Positions 10,282 to 19,391 of a DNA stretch of 64,000 bases are shown piece by piece. Under the pieces are notes generated by a model. That model saw nothing but the letters and a program-made list of their open reading frames with translations, was not told where the DNA came from and made no database searches. The translations under genes were made by a program, and so were the position numbers. The stretch lies in contig NZ_CP071409.1 in NCBI RefSeq assembly GCF_022647505.1, forward strand, positions 186,001-250,000, read 5' to 3'. Numbering within the stretch: the stretch's first letter is position 1; each line of letters begins with the position of its first letter. This DNA is from [Pantoea] beijingensis. Its GTDB lineage: Bacteria; Pseudomonadota; Gammaproteobacteria; Enterobacterales; Enterobacteriaceae.

Positions 10282-11208
10282 CTAAATGTCATTTCTCAGA
10301 CGTCTTGCATCCTGGACCGGTGGTGCGCCAAATAGCTTTTTATATTCACGATGAAACTGGGAAATATGTTCATAGCCCACCGCTGAAGCAACAATACCAA
10401 CATCACTTGCGCGCTCCAGCAGTCGCGACCTGGCTTCCATCAACCGCAGACGCTTTTGATATTGTAAGGGACTAAGAGCCGTAGCCTCTCTAAAGTGCTG
10501 ATAGAGAGATGAAGTGCTCATATTCACATGTCTTGCAAGAATATCAATGCGAATTGGCTCGTTATAGTGTTCTTTCAGCCAGCCAATTGCCTTGGTAATT
10601 TTGTATGAGCTGCTATCTTTTACCAGCGATTGCCTGAGGCGAGCTCCCTGGCTGCTCATCAGAATACGATAGATGATTTCTTGTTCGATTAGCGGCGCCA
10701 GCACGGGTATATGTTTTGGCGTTAGCAGTAATCTTGTCAGGCGACAGGTTGCCTCCAGTAACTCCAGAGATAACTCTCCTGTACTGATACCAAGACCGGC
10801 CGAAGATTCATCAGGTTTTGGAAATTCTTTCGAGGACACCAGGTCTGCGACCAGCTTCATATCAATCTCGAAAGAAAAGCAGAGATATGGCTTTTCCGGC
10901 GTTGCCTCTACAACACGACCACTGACGGGCATGTCCACAGACGTGACTAAACAGCGCCTGGAATCATAGTCGTAATATTCCTCACCGGCTTTAATCGTTT
11001 TACTGCCCTGTGCCGCGAAAATAAGCGCCACTTTACTGAGAGCAGCCTCTTCTACCGAAGGGGATGAAATGCGATAGAAAGTCAGCGAAGGAATAGCAAC
11101 CTTATGCTCTCCTTCAATCGGAGAAAACCGTTTGATAATAGAGGTGAGCTCATTAGTTAGCGTTTCTCTGGACGGCATTTCAGTAGAGAAATCATTCGAA
11201 GTGTTCAT
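10282..11208 (-). CDS. AraC-family transcriptional regulator
   Basis: Regulator of 308 residues with the AraC N-terminal cupin-like sensor (about 40-195, including KAGEEYYDYDSRRCLVTSVDMP) and two C-terminal helix-turn-helices (about 205-300; RHVNMSTSSLYQHFRE and VGYEHISQFHREYKKLFG). This architecture matches YqhC-like regulators, which activate aldehyde reductase genes. Here it is flanked by an aldo/keto reductase, a quinone reductase and a short-chain dehydrogenase, so a role in electrophile or quinone response is a reasonable inference. Confidence 0.92.
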   Translation of the reverse strand: MNTSNDFSTEMPSRETLTNELTSIIKRFSPIEGEHKVAIPSLTFYRISSPSVEEAALSKVALIFAAQGSKTIKAGEEYYDYDSRRCLVTSVDMPVSGRVVEATPEKPYLCFSFEIDMKLVADLVSSKEFPKPDESSAGLGISTGELSLELLEATCRLTRLLLTPKHIPVLAPLIEQEIIYRILMSSQGARLRQSLVKDSSSYKITKAIGWLKEHYNEPIRIDILARHVNMSTSSLYQHFREATALSPLQYQKRLRLMEARSRLLERASDVGIVASAVGYEHISQFHREYKKLFGAPPVQDARRLRNDI

Positions 11209-12062
11209 AGCGACATATCCAGTATAGTCTCCGGCATCATTAATTACGTCGACGATATTCTAACAACCCTTAAAGCTAACGCAATAGAGAATTGTATATA
11301 TGTGGCAATGGAAGCTGGAAGTGCGATGGGGCCGAAAAGCCTCTGTAAATGATATTTGAGCGTGCGTGTGAAACGAAGGTGTTTCACTTTAAATGCGCCC
11401 GTCGATACACAAAAAATCAGACTGTCATGTCAGGCGATATGTTCTGAGTCTGGCCGCTCCCTTTTAACGCTCTATGTCTTTGCTTCTCTTTTTCTCACCA
11501 TTTCATTCCTGGCATACCGATTCTTGTTATGACAGGTGCGTTGCCGGGTGTGATGGTAATAAAAAATTAATATTATCATAATCAGTAGGTTATATTTTTA
11601 TTTTGCCGATGTGACGATTGCTTACTGACGCATTTATTGTTTGGTGTGTACAATCACCCATCCCATCGAAGATGGATTGCCCGGAGGCAACGTCGGTTGC
11701 ATGCAGGGCTATCCGGACCAGAAGAAGTATTCTGCTTAACGGACTGTGACTGAGCTCAGAATGTCTGAAAAGGGTGTTTTAACTTGTCGCTTAATCAGCT
11801 TCCCTCCATGTGAACGGTCCTTATCATCGCTATTGTTCTGTAGATGCCAATTATGAGGGTTTGTATTTTTGTGCACTATAAATGGTTGATTGTGCATTGT
11901 GATAGCGCTGCTGAAAGATGATACTGGGTTAACTGATGCCGCAGTGACATCTTCTGGTGCCCACTTGTCATTATGCTGGGCGTACAGCGGCACTACCGTG
12001 ACAGACTCGCTGTGGTTTGCATGGTTATTATTTAATAAACCTCCATTTTAGGGTCACACATC
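11209..12062. other. Long divergent intergenic region (AraC regulator / SDR)
   Basis: 854 bases with no convincing gene. It holds an imperfect copy of the AraC repeat (ACGATATTCTAACAA at 11252-11266, about 45 bases from the regulator start) and a set of nested inverted repeats at about 11661-11720. An 86-codon open frame on the minus strand at 11736-11993 has no recognisable homology. Confidence 0.5.
11661..11720 (+). other. Structured element of unknown function upstream of the SDR gene
   Basis: Successive inverted repeats can fold as RNA: CCATC-GAA-GATGG, then an outer CCGGA/TCCGG pair enclosing GCAAC-GTCG-GTTGC. I compared it mentally with TPP, GEMM and yybP-ykoY riboswitches and it matches none. 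It lies about 350 bases before the SDR start, which is far for a leader. Confidence 0.3.
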
Positions 12063-12911
12063 ATGAGTCAAATTGCTAAAACTTGGTACATCACCGGCGC
12101 GTCTAAAGGTATTGGCCAGTCACTTGTACGTTCTCTTCTGGACAACGGTGCCAATGTGGTCGCGACTTCACGTACTCTGTCTTCACTCGTTGATCAGTTT
12201 GGACCGGCTTCCGATACCTTTCTGCCACTGCAGGTAGATCTTGTTGATGAAAGCAGCGTTAAAGCGAGCATCGAACAAACTATTGCCCGGTTTGGCCGCA
12301 TTGATGTGATTGTCAATAACGCTGGTTACGGCTTGCAGGGTACCTTAGAAGGGATTACTGACGCAGAACTGCGTAATAACTTCGAAGTTAACGTATTTGC
12401 TCCGGCACATGTGCTCCGTCATACGCTGCCACATCTGCGTAAACAACGTTCTGGCCACTTCTTCAATGTGGGCTCAATCGCTGGTTTCCAGGGTGGCTAC
12501 GCAGGCTGGGGTGTCTACGCGGCAACCAAATTTGCTATCGCTGGTCTGACTGAAGCACTGGCGGCTGAAGCGGCGGAATTTGGTATCAAATCCACGCTGG
12601 TTTACCCAGGCCCTGTTCGTACAGAATTCCTGTCTTCTGGCTCATTAGTTATTTCTGAGAAACGTATCCCAGAATATACCGCCGCACAAGACTTGCTGGA
12701 CCTGCATATGAATGAAATCGCAGGTACACAGGCAGGCGATCCAGACAAACTGGCGTTAATGATTATTCAGGCAGCTGAAGCACCAAAAGCGCCTGTACAC
12801 CTGTTCGCTGGCAAGATCGCTAACGATCTGGCTCTTCAGAAGCTGGCGGCAGTAGAGAAAGATATAGCTGAATGGCGTGAAGTTTCGGATGCAACCGACT
12901 TCCCAGAGTAA
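12063..12911 (+). CDS. Short-chain dehydrogenase/reductase
   Basis: Classical SDR of 282 residues. It has the cofactor motif TGASKGIG at 11-18, the NNAG motif at 85-88, and the catalytic residues Ser138, Tyr152 and Lys156 (YAATK). The residues after the first strand suggest NADP(H) preference (TSR). The long C-terminus after PGPVRTEF is shared with reductases often annotated only as oxidoreductases. It is divergent from the AraC-type regulator and probably part of its regulon. A strong terminator follows. Confidence 0.93.
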   Translation: MSQIAKTWYITGASKGIGQSLVRSLLDNGANVVATSRTLSSLVDQFGPASDTFLPLQVDLVDESSVKASIEQTIARFGRIDVIVNNAGYGLQGTLEGITDAELRNNFEVNVFAPAHVLRHTLPHLRKQRSGHFFNVGSIAGFQGGYAGWGVYAATKFAIAGLTEALAAEAAEFGIKSTLVYPGPVRTEFLSSGSLVISEKRIPEYTAAQDLLDLHMNEIAGTQAGDPDKLALMIIQAAEAPKAPVHLFAGKIANDLALQKLAAVEKDIAEWREVSDATDFPE

Positions 12912-12995
12912 GCTTTGTCGATAGGCTAGGGCTAAAGCGGCTAAGTAACCTCCGTTTACCGTGCTTGTCCTCTTAATGATGTTTGTTGTTCTGAG

Positions 12996-13033
12996 CAGCC
13001 GCACGATATATTTTATTGTGCGGCTGTTTCTTT
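12996..13033 (+). terminator. Rho-independent terminator after the SDR gene
   Basis: CAGCCGCAC (12996-13004) pairs with GTGCGGCTG (13018-13026), a 9-bp GC-rich stem followed by TTTCTTT. It lies between convergent genes. Confidence 0.85.
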
Positions 13034-13045
13034 ATATCAATCTAC

Positions 13046-13750
13046 CTAACTAAATGACGTGAGCTGCTGGTTTTTTTTCTCGACTTCAATTTGCATCAAA
13101 AACTGGTATAAGGGTGAAAGTTTTTTAAAATCACCGGCTAGCATAGCTATCAGGTCGGACGAAAACAGGGTATCCATATTCTGATGGTTGCTAATCAGCG
13201 CCAGGGATTTTTTGTTATACCACAGCGCCAACTCTTCTGGCATATCCTTGATCAGTGGTCGCTTATAGCTTTCCCCATCAACCTCAAAAGTTGATAAGAC
13301 AGGATTAACCCGTTGAAAGAAATCGGTGGGATTGTTGGCCAGCTTTTCCCGGAAAAGGTTCATGGTATTACGAGACGCGCTGTAATAACCTAGCCCATAA
13401 CGCCACCAGTCAGGACCAATTTCAAAAAAATAGGTTGGTGCATCCGTCCAGTTTTTTCGCGCTCGTTTAAACGTCAGCCAGATATTACTGCGATAAGGTG
13501 ATTTATCGTGTGAGAAGCGAGTGTCTCTGTGCATCCGGGAGAGGGTTTTACCGACCGCCGGGCTGACCTCGAACAGATCATCGATCGCGATCATATCATT
13601 GCTAAGAGCCGTAACCAGTTCACGGAAAGGCTTAAGCAGTTCCTTTTCATAGATGTGACGATGTTCTTCAAACCATTCTTTATCATTATTGCGGCTGAGC
13701 TGTTGTAAGAAAGTTAGCCCCTCCTGATTAAACCCATTGAACATACTCAT
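13046..13750 (-). CDS. DUF2461 family protein
   Basis: 234-residue cytoplasmic protein of the DUF2461 (TIGR02453) family, function unknown. Family blocks include NDKEWFEEHRHIYEKEL, LSRMHRDTRFSHDKSPYRS and FEIGPDWWRYGLGYY. The ATG at 13750 is preceded by AAGGAAAA. It is a single gene, convergent with the SDR gene and upstream-adjacent to the end of the pilus operon. Confidence 0.9.
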   Translation of the reverse strand: MSMFNGFNQEGLTFLQQLSRNNDKEWFEEHRHIYEKELLKPFRELVTALSNDMIAIDDLFEVSPAVGKTLSRMHRDTRFSHDKSPYRSNIWLTFKRARKNWTDAPTYFFEIGPDWWRYGLGYYSASRNTMNLFREKLANNPTDFFQRVNPVLSTFEVDGESYKRPLIKDMPEELALWYNKKSLALISNHQNMDTLFSSDLIAMLAGDFKKLSPLYQFLMQIEVEKKNQQLTSFS

Positions 13751-13870
13751 ATTTTTCCTTAGCGCGTACCCCAGACAAATGCTGCCAGGGATAAATAACG
13801 GCGGCTGCCTTCTTCTTATTATTATGTATTTTATTACATTTGGCAGCTCGGTAATCTCTGATCGATGTGT

Positions 13871-13892
13871 TACGCACGGTTAACCGTGCGTA
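13871..13892. terminator. 22-bp perfect palindrome after the Csu-type operon
   Basis: TACGCACGGTTAACCGTGCGTA reads the same on both strands. It lies 30 bases beyond the stop of the last pilus gene (minus strand), so a hairpin terminator is likeliest, although a loop-less palindrome could also be a protein-binding site. Confidence 0.45.
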
Positions 13893-13921
13893 TAAGAATG
13901 GCCGCAATACCTGTGGCCAGC

Positions 13922-14887
13922 TCAGTAGGCAACAGTAACTGTAACGGTATCACTATAGCTGCCCGAGGGAACATTGGTCTGAGTTGGATTTACCGTCGCG
14001 GTATAGCCAATATTTTGTGACAGCCCGGTCCCTTCGGCTGAGTAGCTATTGGTTGGCCCCCATACGGTTGTATCTGCTTTAAATAATTGATATTGCAAAT
14101 AACGGTTGGTGCCATTGATCGTTGCAGACATTTGCCGGTACTGAGTGCTGAGCGGGTTGCTGCTGGTTAAATTCACATTATAGTTAGCGCCGCGGGTACA
14201 CCGTACGCTAAGCGCGTTGCCGGTAACGCGGGCAAAAGCGGCAGGGAAAGCGGCAGAACCGAAATTGACATCAGGGGCGTTATCGATATAGCAGTAGTTC
14301 ATGATGTTCATGGTGACGGCGATATTAGTGGTGGCAGTACCGTCCGTATAAATACACAGGCCGGCGACGCCAACAAAGCAGATGTGATAACTCCAGTTAA
14401 TCGTGATGTTGTCTGTATAGGTACCGGCTTTCAGGTTGGCACCTGCGGTTGTTTTGAGGTAGAGCGGTAAACTCCCGCCGCTCCCGTTGAACAGACCCAG
14501 CAATCCGAGCAGACTGGTACTACGCCAGGTGACAGAACTGCCTACGTTGACGGGGGTAGCGCAGGCGCTATCCTGGCAAATGATATAGGGTAGATACTCA
14601 TTATTGGCGGCGCTAAACAGTCGTGCAACACTGCCGCTGGCATTGGTGGTTGAGACTATTGTTGCCGTAACGGTATTGGTGGAGAGTAGCGATAGCAGAC
14701 TCCCTGTACAGACAAAGCCACTACCCGCCGTCACTTGCTGGGGCGTGCTGCCTACGGCAAAAGACGTTGGTGTGCCAAAATCTGCAGCACCGGATGTGCT
14801 GGTGCAGTCTGCCAGTGCACTTTGCATCCCGACAAGAAGCAACAGCAGGGCAGTGAGTACGCGTAATAAGCGTTGCAATAGATTCAT
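13922..14887 (-). CDS. Csu-type pilus tip protein (two spore coat U domains, CsuE-like)
   Basis: 321-residue secreted protein with a signal peptide ending near QSALA at residue 26 and two spore-coat-protein-U domains, about 27-170 and 190-321, the second with the donor-strand type end SGSYSDTVTVTVAY. In the Csu archaic pilus of Acinetobacter the two-domain last gene, CsuE, is the tip adhesin; this has the same place and size. Its start overlaps the usher stop by four bases, so translation is coupled. Confidence 0.88.
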   Translation of the reverse strand: MNLLQRLLRVLTALLLLLVGMQSALADCTSTSGAADFGTPTSFAVGSTPQQVTAGSGFVCTGSLLSLLSTNTVTATIVSTTNASGSVARLFSAANNEYLPYIICQDSACATPVNVGSSVTWRSTSLLGLLGLFNGSGGSLPLYLKTTAGANLKAGTYTDNITINWSYHICFVGVAGLCIYTDGTATTNIAVTMNIMNYCYIDNAPDVNFGSAAFPAAFARVTGNALSVRCTRGANYNVNLTSSNPLSTQYRQMSATINGTNRYLQYQLFKADTTVWGPTNSYSAEGTGLSQNIGYTATVNPTQTNVPSGSYSDTVTVTVAY

Positions 14888-17424
14888 TTTCCTTCTCTCT
14901 CTTTTGGCCCTTCATCCGGACGGCATACCAATGGACCGACCTGCTCAATGCTGTGATGATCCAGGCTTAGATCAAAACCTATATGACAAATTGAATGGTC
15001 ATCCTGCTGAATCATCAACACGTTGTGTTGCTGCAGATTCGTGAAGTACACCAGTCCGTCATAGCCGACAATGCTGGTTTGATGGCTGTTTTTCTCGGTC
15101 ACTGGCGTGCCGAGTTTCAAGGGCTGTTGCCGGGCGTCGTAGATCGTGACGTTGGCGGAAAGCATTCTTTTCACCGGGAAAGAGATCAGTGCACCGCTGC
15201 CTTCACGTACGGCAACATGGTCGGATACCCGACTTGCCATGACATCCGCAGGCAGTGACATCGTATCAATTTCAATTTTGGCCGGATAATAGGAGCTGAC
15301 GGTCGGGACCAGTAAATGGCCGTTTTTATCGGTTTTCCCGAACGGCTGATTTTCATATTTCACCGGTACGTCAGCATAGTTTCCGGTATCCACCAGGATA
15401 AAAGCATCGTTAATTTTGTCAGACAGGAACAGGTCATTATCCATCGCAATAATGGAGCCGCTTAGGTCAGCCCATTGCGTATAGTTACCGCTTTCACCAT
15501 AGAGCCCGCCTTGTAAGGTCGCGTAACGGGAACGCCAGGTTGCATCTGCCTGTTGATAGGGGTTATGCCCGGCACGATAAGCCACGTTCCAGCCTAAACC
15601 ACCGTCAGTAGGTGCACTTTTACTGGTACCGATTTGCGTCTGGTAATCACCCGCATTATTACGCTGAACACCCGTACTAATGTTGGCACCTGAACTGAGA
15701 GGTAAAATGAATTGTAACTGTGCGCTATATCCGTTATCGCTCAGCGTTTTATTCAATGACAGAAACATGCTGCTCTGTCCCCAGAGTGAACGGCTATAAG
15801 AGAGGTTCATCAAGCGGGTATGGGTGTTATCGTATGCTTCCACATCATAGTAGCCGACACCCACCGTGCCGTTGCCCGTGCCGAAGGGCGTAGTGCTCAA
15901 CGTTGCCTGATCGGCCTGGCGGCTGAGCCGCGTATCGCTGGTATAAGAGGAAAGGTCCTGGTAACCCGCTGTGCGTGATGAACGCAGAACGGCCAGGTTA
16001 AAACGCCTGGCGTACCAGGAGTAACCTACGGTGTACTGATTACCGCTTTTCTCATCGCTGGCACTTTCCGGGCGGGAAGGTGTGGTGATGGGATCGCCGT
16101 CATGCACCGGGAGGTTACCCGATGGGAACCTATGATATCCCGGCTGATAAACAGGACCGTGATCGGCACGGCTCTGGCTGCCGGAAAGGCTGAATGTTCC
16201 CCAATGACCTACGGCAAAATCCGCGCCGACTCCACCGAGTACCAGACCTTGTGTTGTTTCGCCGTGCGTAGAAAGCGTCAGTCTGTTGGTCAGACCATAA
16301 CGATATAATCCGCTGAACGCGACATCCGAATAGTTGCCGCTATCGATGCCATAATTTCTGCGTAGTGTGCCCAGTGAAACGTCAAAATCCGTTAATCCTT
16401 GACGCAATAGGGTGTTAGATACATAAAAAGGAACACTGGTCGAGACTTGCCTGCCGAGCGCATCTGTCGTCACAATCGTCGCTTCACCTTCCCCGTTAAT
16501 ATAGGGCACGTTGGTCAGGGTAAAGGGACCAGAGTTGAGCTGATTGCTGCTGACTTTATAGCCGTTAAGGAAGAGGTCCACGGTAGAAGGCACCGCTGCC
16601 GTGCCGCTATATTGCAGCAGTGGATAGGTCACTAAGTCCGGACGCACGCTAAAGTTACGGCTGATACGTAAGCCACCCATGCGTGCCGAATTGCTCCAGG
16701 TCAGCGAGTCGCTGACGAAGTCACCAATCTGGTAGCTGAGCGCATTTTCTTCGTCACTATAACGCCAGAATGTATCGTAGCGTATGTATCCCTTTTGCAG
16801 GGCGTATTGCTCCTGACTCGCAGAGTTTTCACTGTAACGTAACGTGCCAGTATTGGTAAAAATGCCTGCGTTGCTGAATAGCCGTTGTTCTGTCCAGGTT
16901 GCCAGTGAGCGAGGCCCTTGATGAGGATCGGTATACCAGGCATCATAGTTTAGAAGCAGCCCGGTGCCACTCTGCGCCGGGGAGTAACCGGAAGCATGAG
17001 TTTCGCCAATGTTTTGTTGTGGCAACCAGCTATCCGGTACCGTTAAGAGTAATTGTTGGCTGGCGGCGTCATAGTTAACCTTTACCTCAGGCAACGTGCC
17101 GACGTTAACCAACCCTTGTGTTTGTCCGTTAAGATGTACGCGCTTTCCCGCCAGTATACCGGCTTCAACGAAATAGCTATTGTTGCGATATACCACAGGG
17201 ACTATCTGATTATCGTTCTGGCCGTTCACCGCAATCGATAAATAATAAGTGGCATCGGACATAACCGGCATGGCATGTGGTGCATCGGGTAATGCCCCGT
17301 ATTCTTCCGCATACGCTGAGAATATTGTCAGACTCAGGCTACCTGCATAAATCAGATAAGCACTCTTCCGGGTAACGCAGCGTGGGCAGGTTTTACTTAA
17401 CACAGCAATGTGTTTCATCAGCAT
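14884..17424 (-). CDS. Csu-type outer membrane usher (CsuD-like)
   Basis: 846-residue usher that would form the outer-membrane pore for assembling the archaic pilus. A long N-terminus leads to a signal peptide ending near SAYA at about 39, then an N-domain with YYLSIAVNGQ, the translocation barrel (for example DLFLNGYKVSSNQLNSGPF in the plug region), and C-terminal beta domains ending near LVCRPDEGPKE. It sits between chaperone and tip genes in the exact Csu order. Confidence 0.92.
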   Translation of the reverse strand: MLMKHIAVLSKTCPRCVTRKSAYLIYAGSLSLTIFSAYAEEYGALPDAPHAMPVMSDATYYLSIAVNGQNDNQIVPVVYRNNSYFVEAGILAGKRVHLNGQTQGLVNVGTLPEVKVNYDAASQQLLLTVPDSWLPQQNIGETHASGYSPAQSGTGLLLNYDAWYTDPHQGPRSLATWTEQRLFSNAGIFTNTGTLRYSENSASQEQYALQKGYIRYDTFWRYSDEENALSYQIGDFVSDSLTWSNSARMGGLRISRNFSVRPDLVTYPLLQYSGTAAVPSTVDLFLNGYKVSSNQLNSGPFTLTNVPYINGEGEATIVTTDALGRQVSTSVPFYVSNTLLRQGLTDFDVSLGTLRRNYGIDSGNYSDVAFSGLYRYGLTNRLTLSTHGETTQGLVLGGVGADFAVGHWGTFSLSGSQSRADHGPVYQPGYHRFPSGNLPVHDGDPITTPSRPESASDEKSGNQYTVGYSWYARRFNLAVLRSSRTAGYQDLSSYTSDTRLSRQADQATLSTTPFGTGNGTVGVGYYDVEAYDNTHTRLMNLSYSRSLWGQSSMFLSLNKTLSDNGYSAQLQFILPLSSGANISTGVQRNNAGDYQTQIGTSKSAPTDGGLGWNVAYRAGHNPYQQADATWRSRYATLQGGLYGESGNYTQWADLSGSIIAMDNDLFLSDKINDAFILVDTGNYADVPVKYENQPFGKTDKNGHLLVPTVSSYYPAKIEIDTMSLPADVMASRVSDHVAVREGSGALISFPVKRMLSANVTIYDARQQPLKLGTPVTEKNSHQTSIVGYDGLVYFTNLQQHNVLMIQQDDHSICHIGFDLSLDHHSIEQVGPLVCRPDEGPKEREGK

Positions 17425-17444
17425 TTGGCGCGGCTCCTGAAGTA

Positions 17445-18242
17445 TTATTCGCCGCGAGGGATGACAATAGGCTGAGTATTATCGGCAATTTGTGCATTGA
17501 GCTGTCCACCTGCAATGACCCCAGCGGGGACGGCCCAACGCATCTGTTGTCCGGGGAGAACATATCCCATAAAACCTGGCATCATGATTTTCACGCCTTG
17601 TTTATTATTACCAGCGGCAGACCAAAACACGTTGCTGAGCCGGGCATGTACCACACCGTTATTGCGTATGCGAAGGAATGTTTTGCCATCTACGTTATCA
17701 AGGCTCCAGTGCAGTACGGGTTTGCTGGCTGTGCTGATGTCGCGTTTAACATCGCTACGTTCATTGGTCCAGATACCTTCGCCGTCGACGAACAGCGGGA
17801 GTAAATAGCGCATTTGTAATTGCAACCCGACCACCGCTTTATCCCCATTCTGTTCGGGAGCTGCCATTGGGGAAGGGACTTCATCAATAATGATACGAAA
17901 AGCTTTTTCACTCCCCGGACTGACCGGCGTATTACGCATAAGACGGATAAGCTGGCGTTGTCCGGCGGCGATGGTCGCAAAAGGTGGACTGGCAACGACA
18001 TCCGTTTGGTTGGCATAACGGTCGTCAAAATTTTCCTGTTTCCAGGCGAGTACGCGGACCTGTAAAGAGACCGGCTCCGCTCCGCGGTTTTCCAGCCACA
18101 ATGCCGAGCCATTTTGGTCCGCTTCAATAATTTGATAGATCGGCCAGACCAATACTGAGCTGGCCGCCCAGGTGGGTGAAGCGATGGAGAGTAAGCTGAT
18201 GACAAGCAGTGATGATACTATGCGCAGGACAGTACTGATCAT
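17445..18242 (-). CDS. Csu-type periplasmic pilus chaperone (CsuC-like)
   Basis: 265-residue periplasmic chaperone with signal peptide ending near SPTWA at residue 27, then the immunoglobulin-like PapD domain: ALWLENRGAEPVSLQVRVLAW and the G1-strand region QRQLIRLMRNTP, where a basic residue anchors the subunit carboxylate. It is 15 bases after the third subunit gene and 20 before the usher. Confidence 0.92.
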   Translation of the reverse strand: MISTVLRIVSSLLVISLLSIASPTWAASSVLVWPIYQIIEADQNGSALWLENRGAEPVSLQVRVLAWKQENFDDRYANQTDVVASPPFATIAAGQRQLIRLMRNTPVSPGSEKAFRIIIDEVPSPMAAPEQNGDKAVVGLQLQMRYLLPLFVDGEGIWTNERSDVKRDISTASKPVLHWSLDNVDGKTFLRIRNNGVVHARLSNVFWSAAGNNKQGVKIMMPGFMGYVLPGQQMRWAVPAGVIAGGQLNAQIADNTQPIVIPRGE

Positions 18243-18257
18243 TTAAACATCCATCTT

Positions 18258-18800
18258 TCAATAGGTTAGTGTGACGGTGACGGTGTCGCTATAGCTTCCA
18301 GCCGTGGGGGACGGTGTGGCTGCAAATAAGCGTGCGTATACCGGCCAGACTTGGGTGGTCGCAGGAAAATTATTCACCGTTTTCGCCAGGTTGCCGGTTC
18401 CCCATACCTGACTGCGCGCGGAGTCCTGATAAAGCTGATAAGCCAGCGTTTGTGTTGCGTTACTGCTATTCGCCATAAAACGCCGGGTTGCACTACCGCC
18501 ATGGCTGCCATAATCCATTGCAATCGCAACCGTCGCGCCGGGGGTACAGCTCACGACTACGCTACCTGCGCCTACGCTGCTGACCATATCGAGATTGTTT
18601 GGAAGCGAAGAAAGTGAACCGAAATTAATGGTACCGAGGTTATCGATCGGGCTGGTAAGTGAGTTACCAAATGCGCAGCCAGCCGTAATGGTCGCTGCCA
18701 CGGTAAACGTTTTCGTCGTAACGCCGGCTTGGGCGGCATTGAGCGACAAAAGTAAGCTGGTCAGAATGGTGTAATACACAGGAAATCGGTTAGACATCAT
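18258..18800 (-). CDS. Csu-type minor pilin, spore coat U domain (CsuB-like)
   Basis: 180-residue secreted subunit: signal peptide to about QAG at residue 26, then one spore-coat-U domain with two cysteines (AGCAFG and VSCTPG) and the end SYSDTVTVTLTY. Start choice between two adjacent ATGs at 18798-18800 and 18795-18797 is open; GGGGTGAG precedes both. It is nine bases from the preceding subunit gene. Confidence 0.9.
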   Translation of the reverse strand: MMSNRFPVYYTILTSLLLSLNAAQAGVTTKTFTVAATITAGCAFGNSLTSPIDNLGTINFGSLSSLPNNLDMVSSVGAGSVVVSCTPGATVAIAMDYGSHGGSATRRFMANSSNATQTLAYQLYQDSARSQVWGTGNLAKTVNNFPATTQVWPVYARLFAATPSPTAGSYSDTVTVTLTY

Positions 18801-18809
18801 CTCACCCCG

Positions 18810-19331
18810 CTACCAGCTAACGGTTACATTAACCGTATCCTGATAAATGCCCGCCGCAGGCGTGTTTTGTACCGGCACACGTCCATATACCGTATGCCAT
18901 TGATCGGCACCGTTACCGACGTCACTCACACCCGTTGTGTTATCCCAAATGGTGGTACGGGAGGCGGTGGTATAAAGGTTATACAGCACGGTTATCGCGC
19001 TATTGGCGGTATTAACCATATTACGTCCGGCGGTATTGCCACTGTTTCCGCCATCCATCAGAATTTTATAGCTGAGACCGTTAATGCAATTGACGCGTAT
19101 CGATCCTGCCTGTTGAGCGCTGGCCGCGTTAATGATGCTGGATAAGTTGGCATAATTTCCGAAATTCAATGTACCGAAACGGATGTTGCCACCCACGTCC
19201 GAACCTGCCGTACAAGCCGGGAGAATCGTGGCAGAAACGCCCAGTGTAGCCGCGTCACATAATGAGAACATCGCAGTGATTGCCAGAGCGGGTAGCGCAG
19301 GAAATATTAATAATCCATTGAGGCTCATCAT
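18810..19331 (-). CDS. Csu-type minor pilin, spore coat U domain (CsuA-like)
   Basis: 173-residue secreted subunit with signal peptide to about CDA near residue 27 and one spore-coat-U domain (cysteines in LPACTAG and RVNCING; ending GIYQDTVNVTVSW). It carries an extra cysteine inside the signal region (MFSLCDA). AAGGAAGG precedes the double ATG. It is the second gene of the six-gene operon. Confidence 0.9.
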   Translation of the reverse strand: MMSLNGLLIFPALPALAITAMFSLCDAATLGVSATILPACTAGSDVGGNIRFGTLNFGNYANLSSIINAASAQQAGSIRVNCINGLSYKILMDGGNSGNTAGRNMVNTANSAITVLYNLYTTASRTTIWDNTTGVSDVGNGADQWHTVYGRVPVQNTPAAGIYQDTVNVTVSW

Positions 19332-19391
19332 ATGCCTTCCTTGAATAACCGTTTAATAAGGGCCTTAGAAAGGCCCAGTCATGATGAAGGG

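Noticed and set aside
11661..11720. GEMM (c-di-GMP) or yybP-ykoY riboswitch
   Set aside because: Conserved loop sequences of these families are not present; only generic stems are.
11736..11993. 85-codon minus-strand open frame in the AraC-SDR gap
   Set aside because: No ribosome site, no recognised homology; the frame extends upstream without a good start. Probably chance, possibly a gene remnant.
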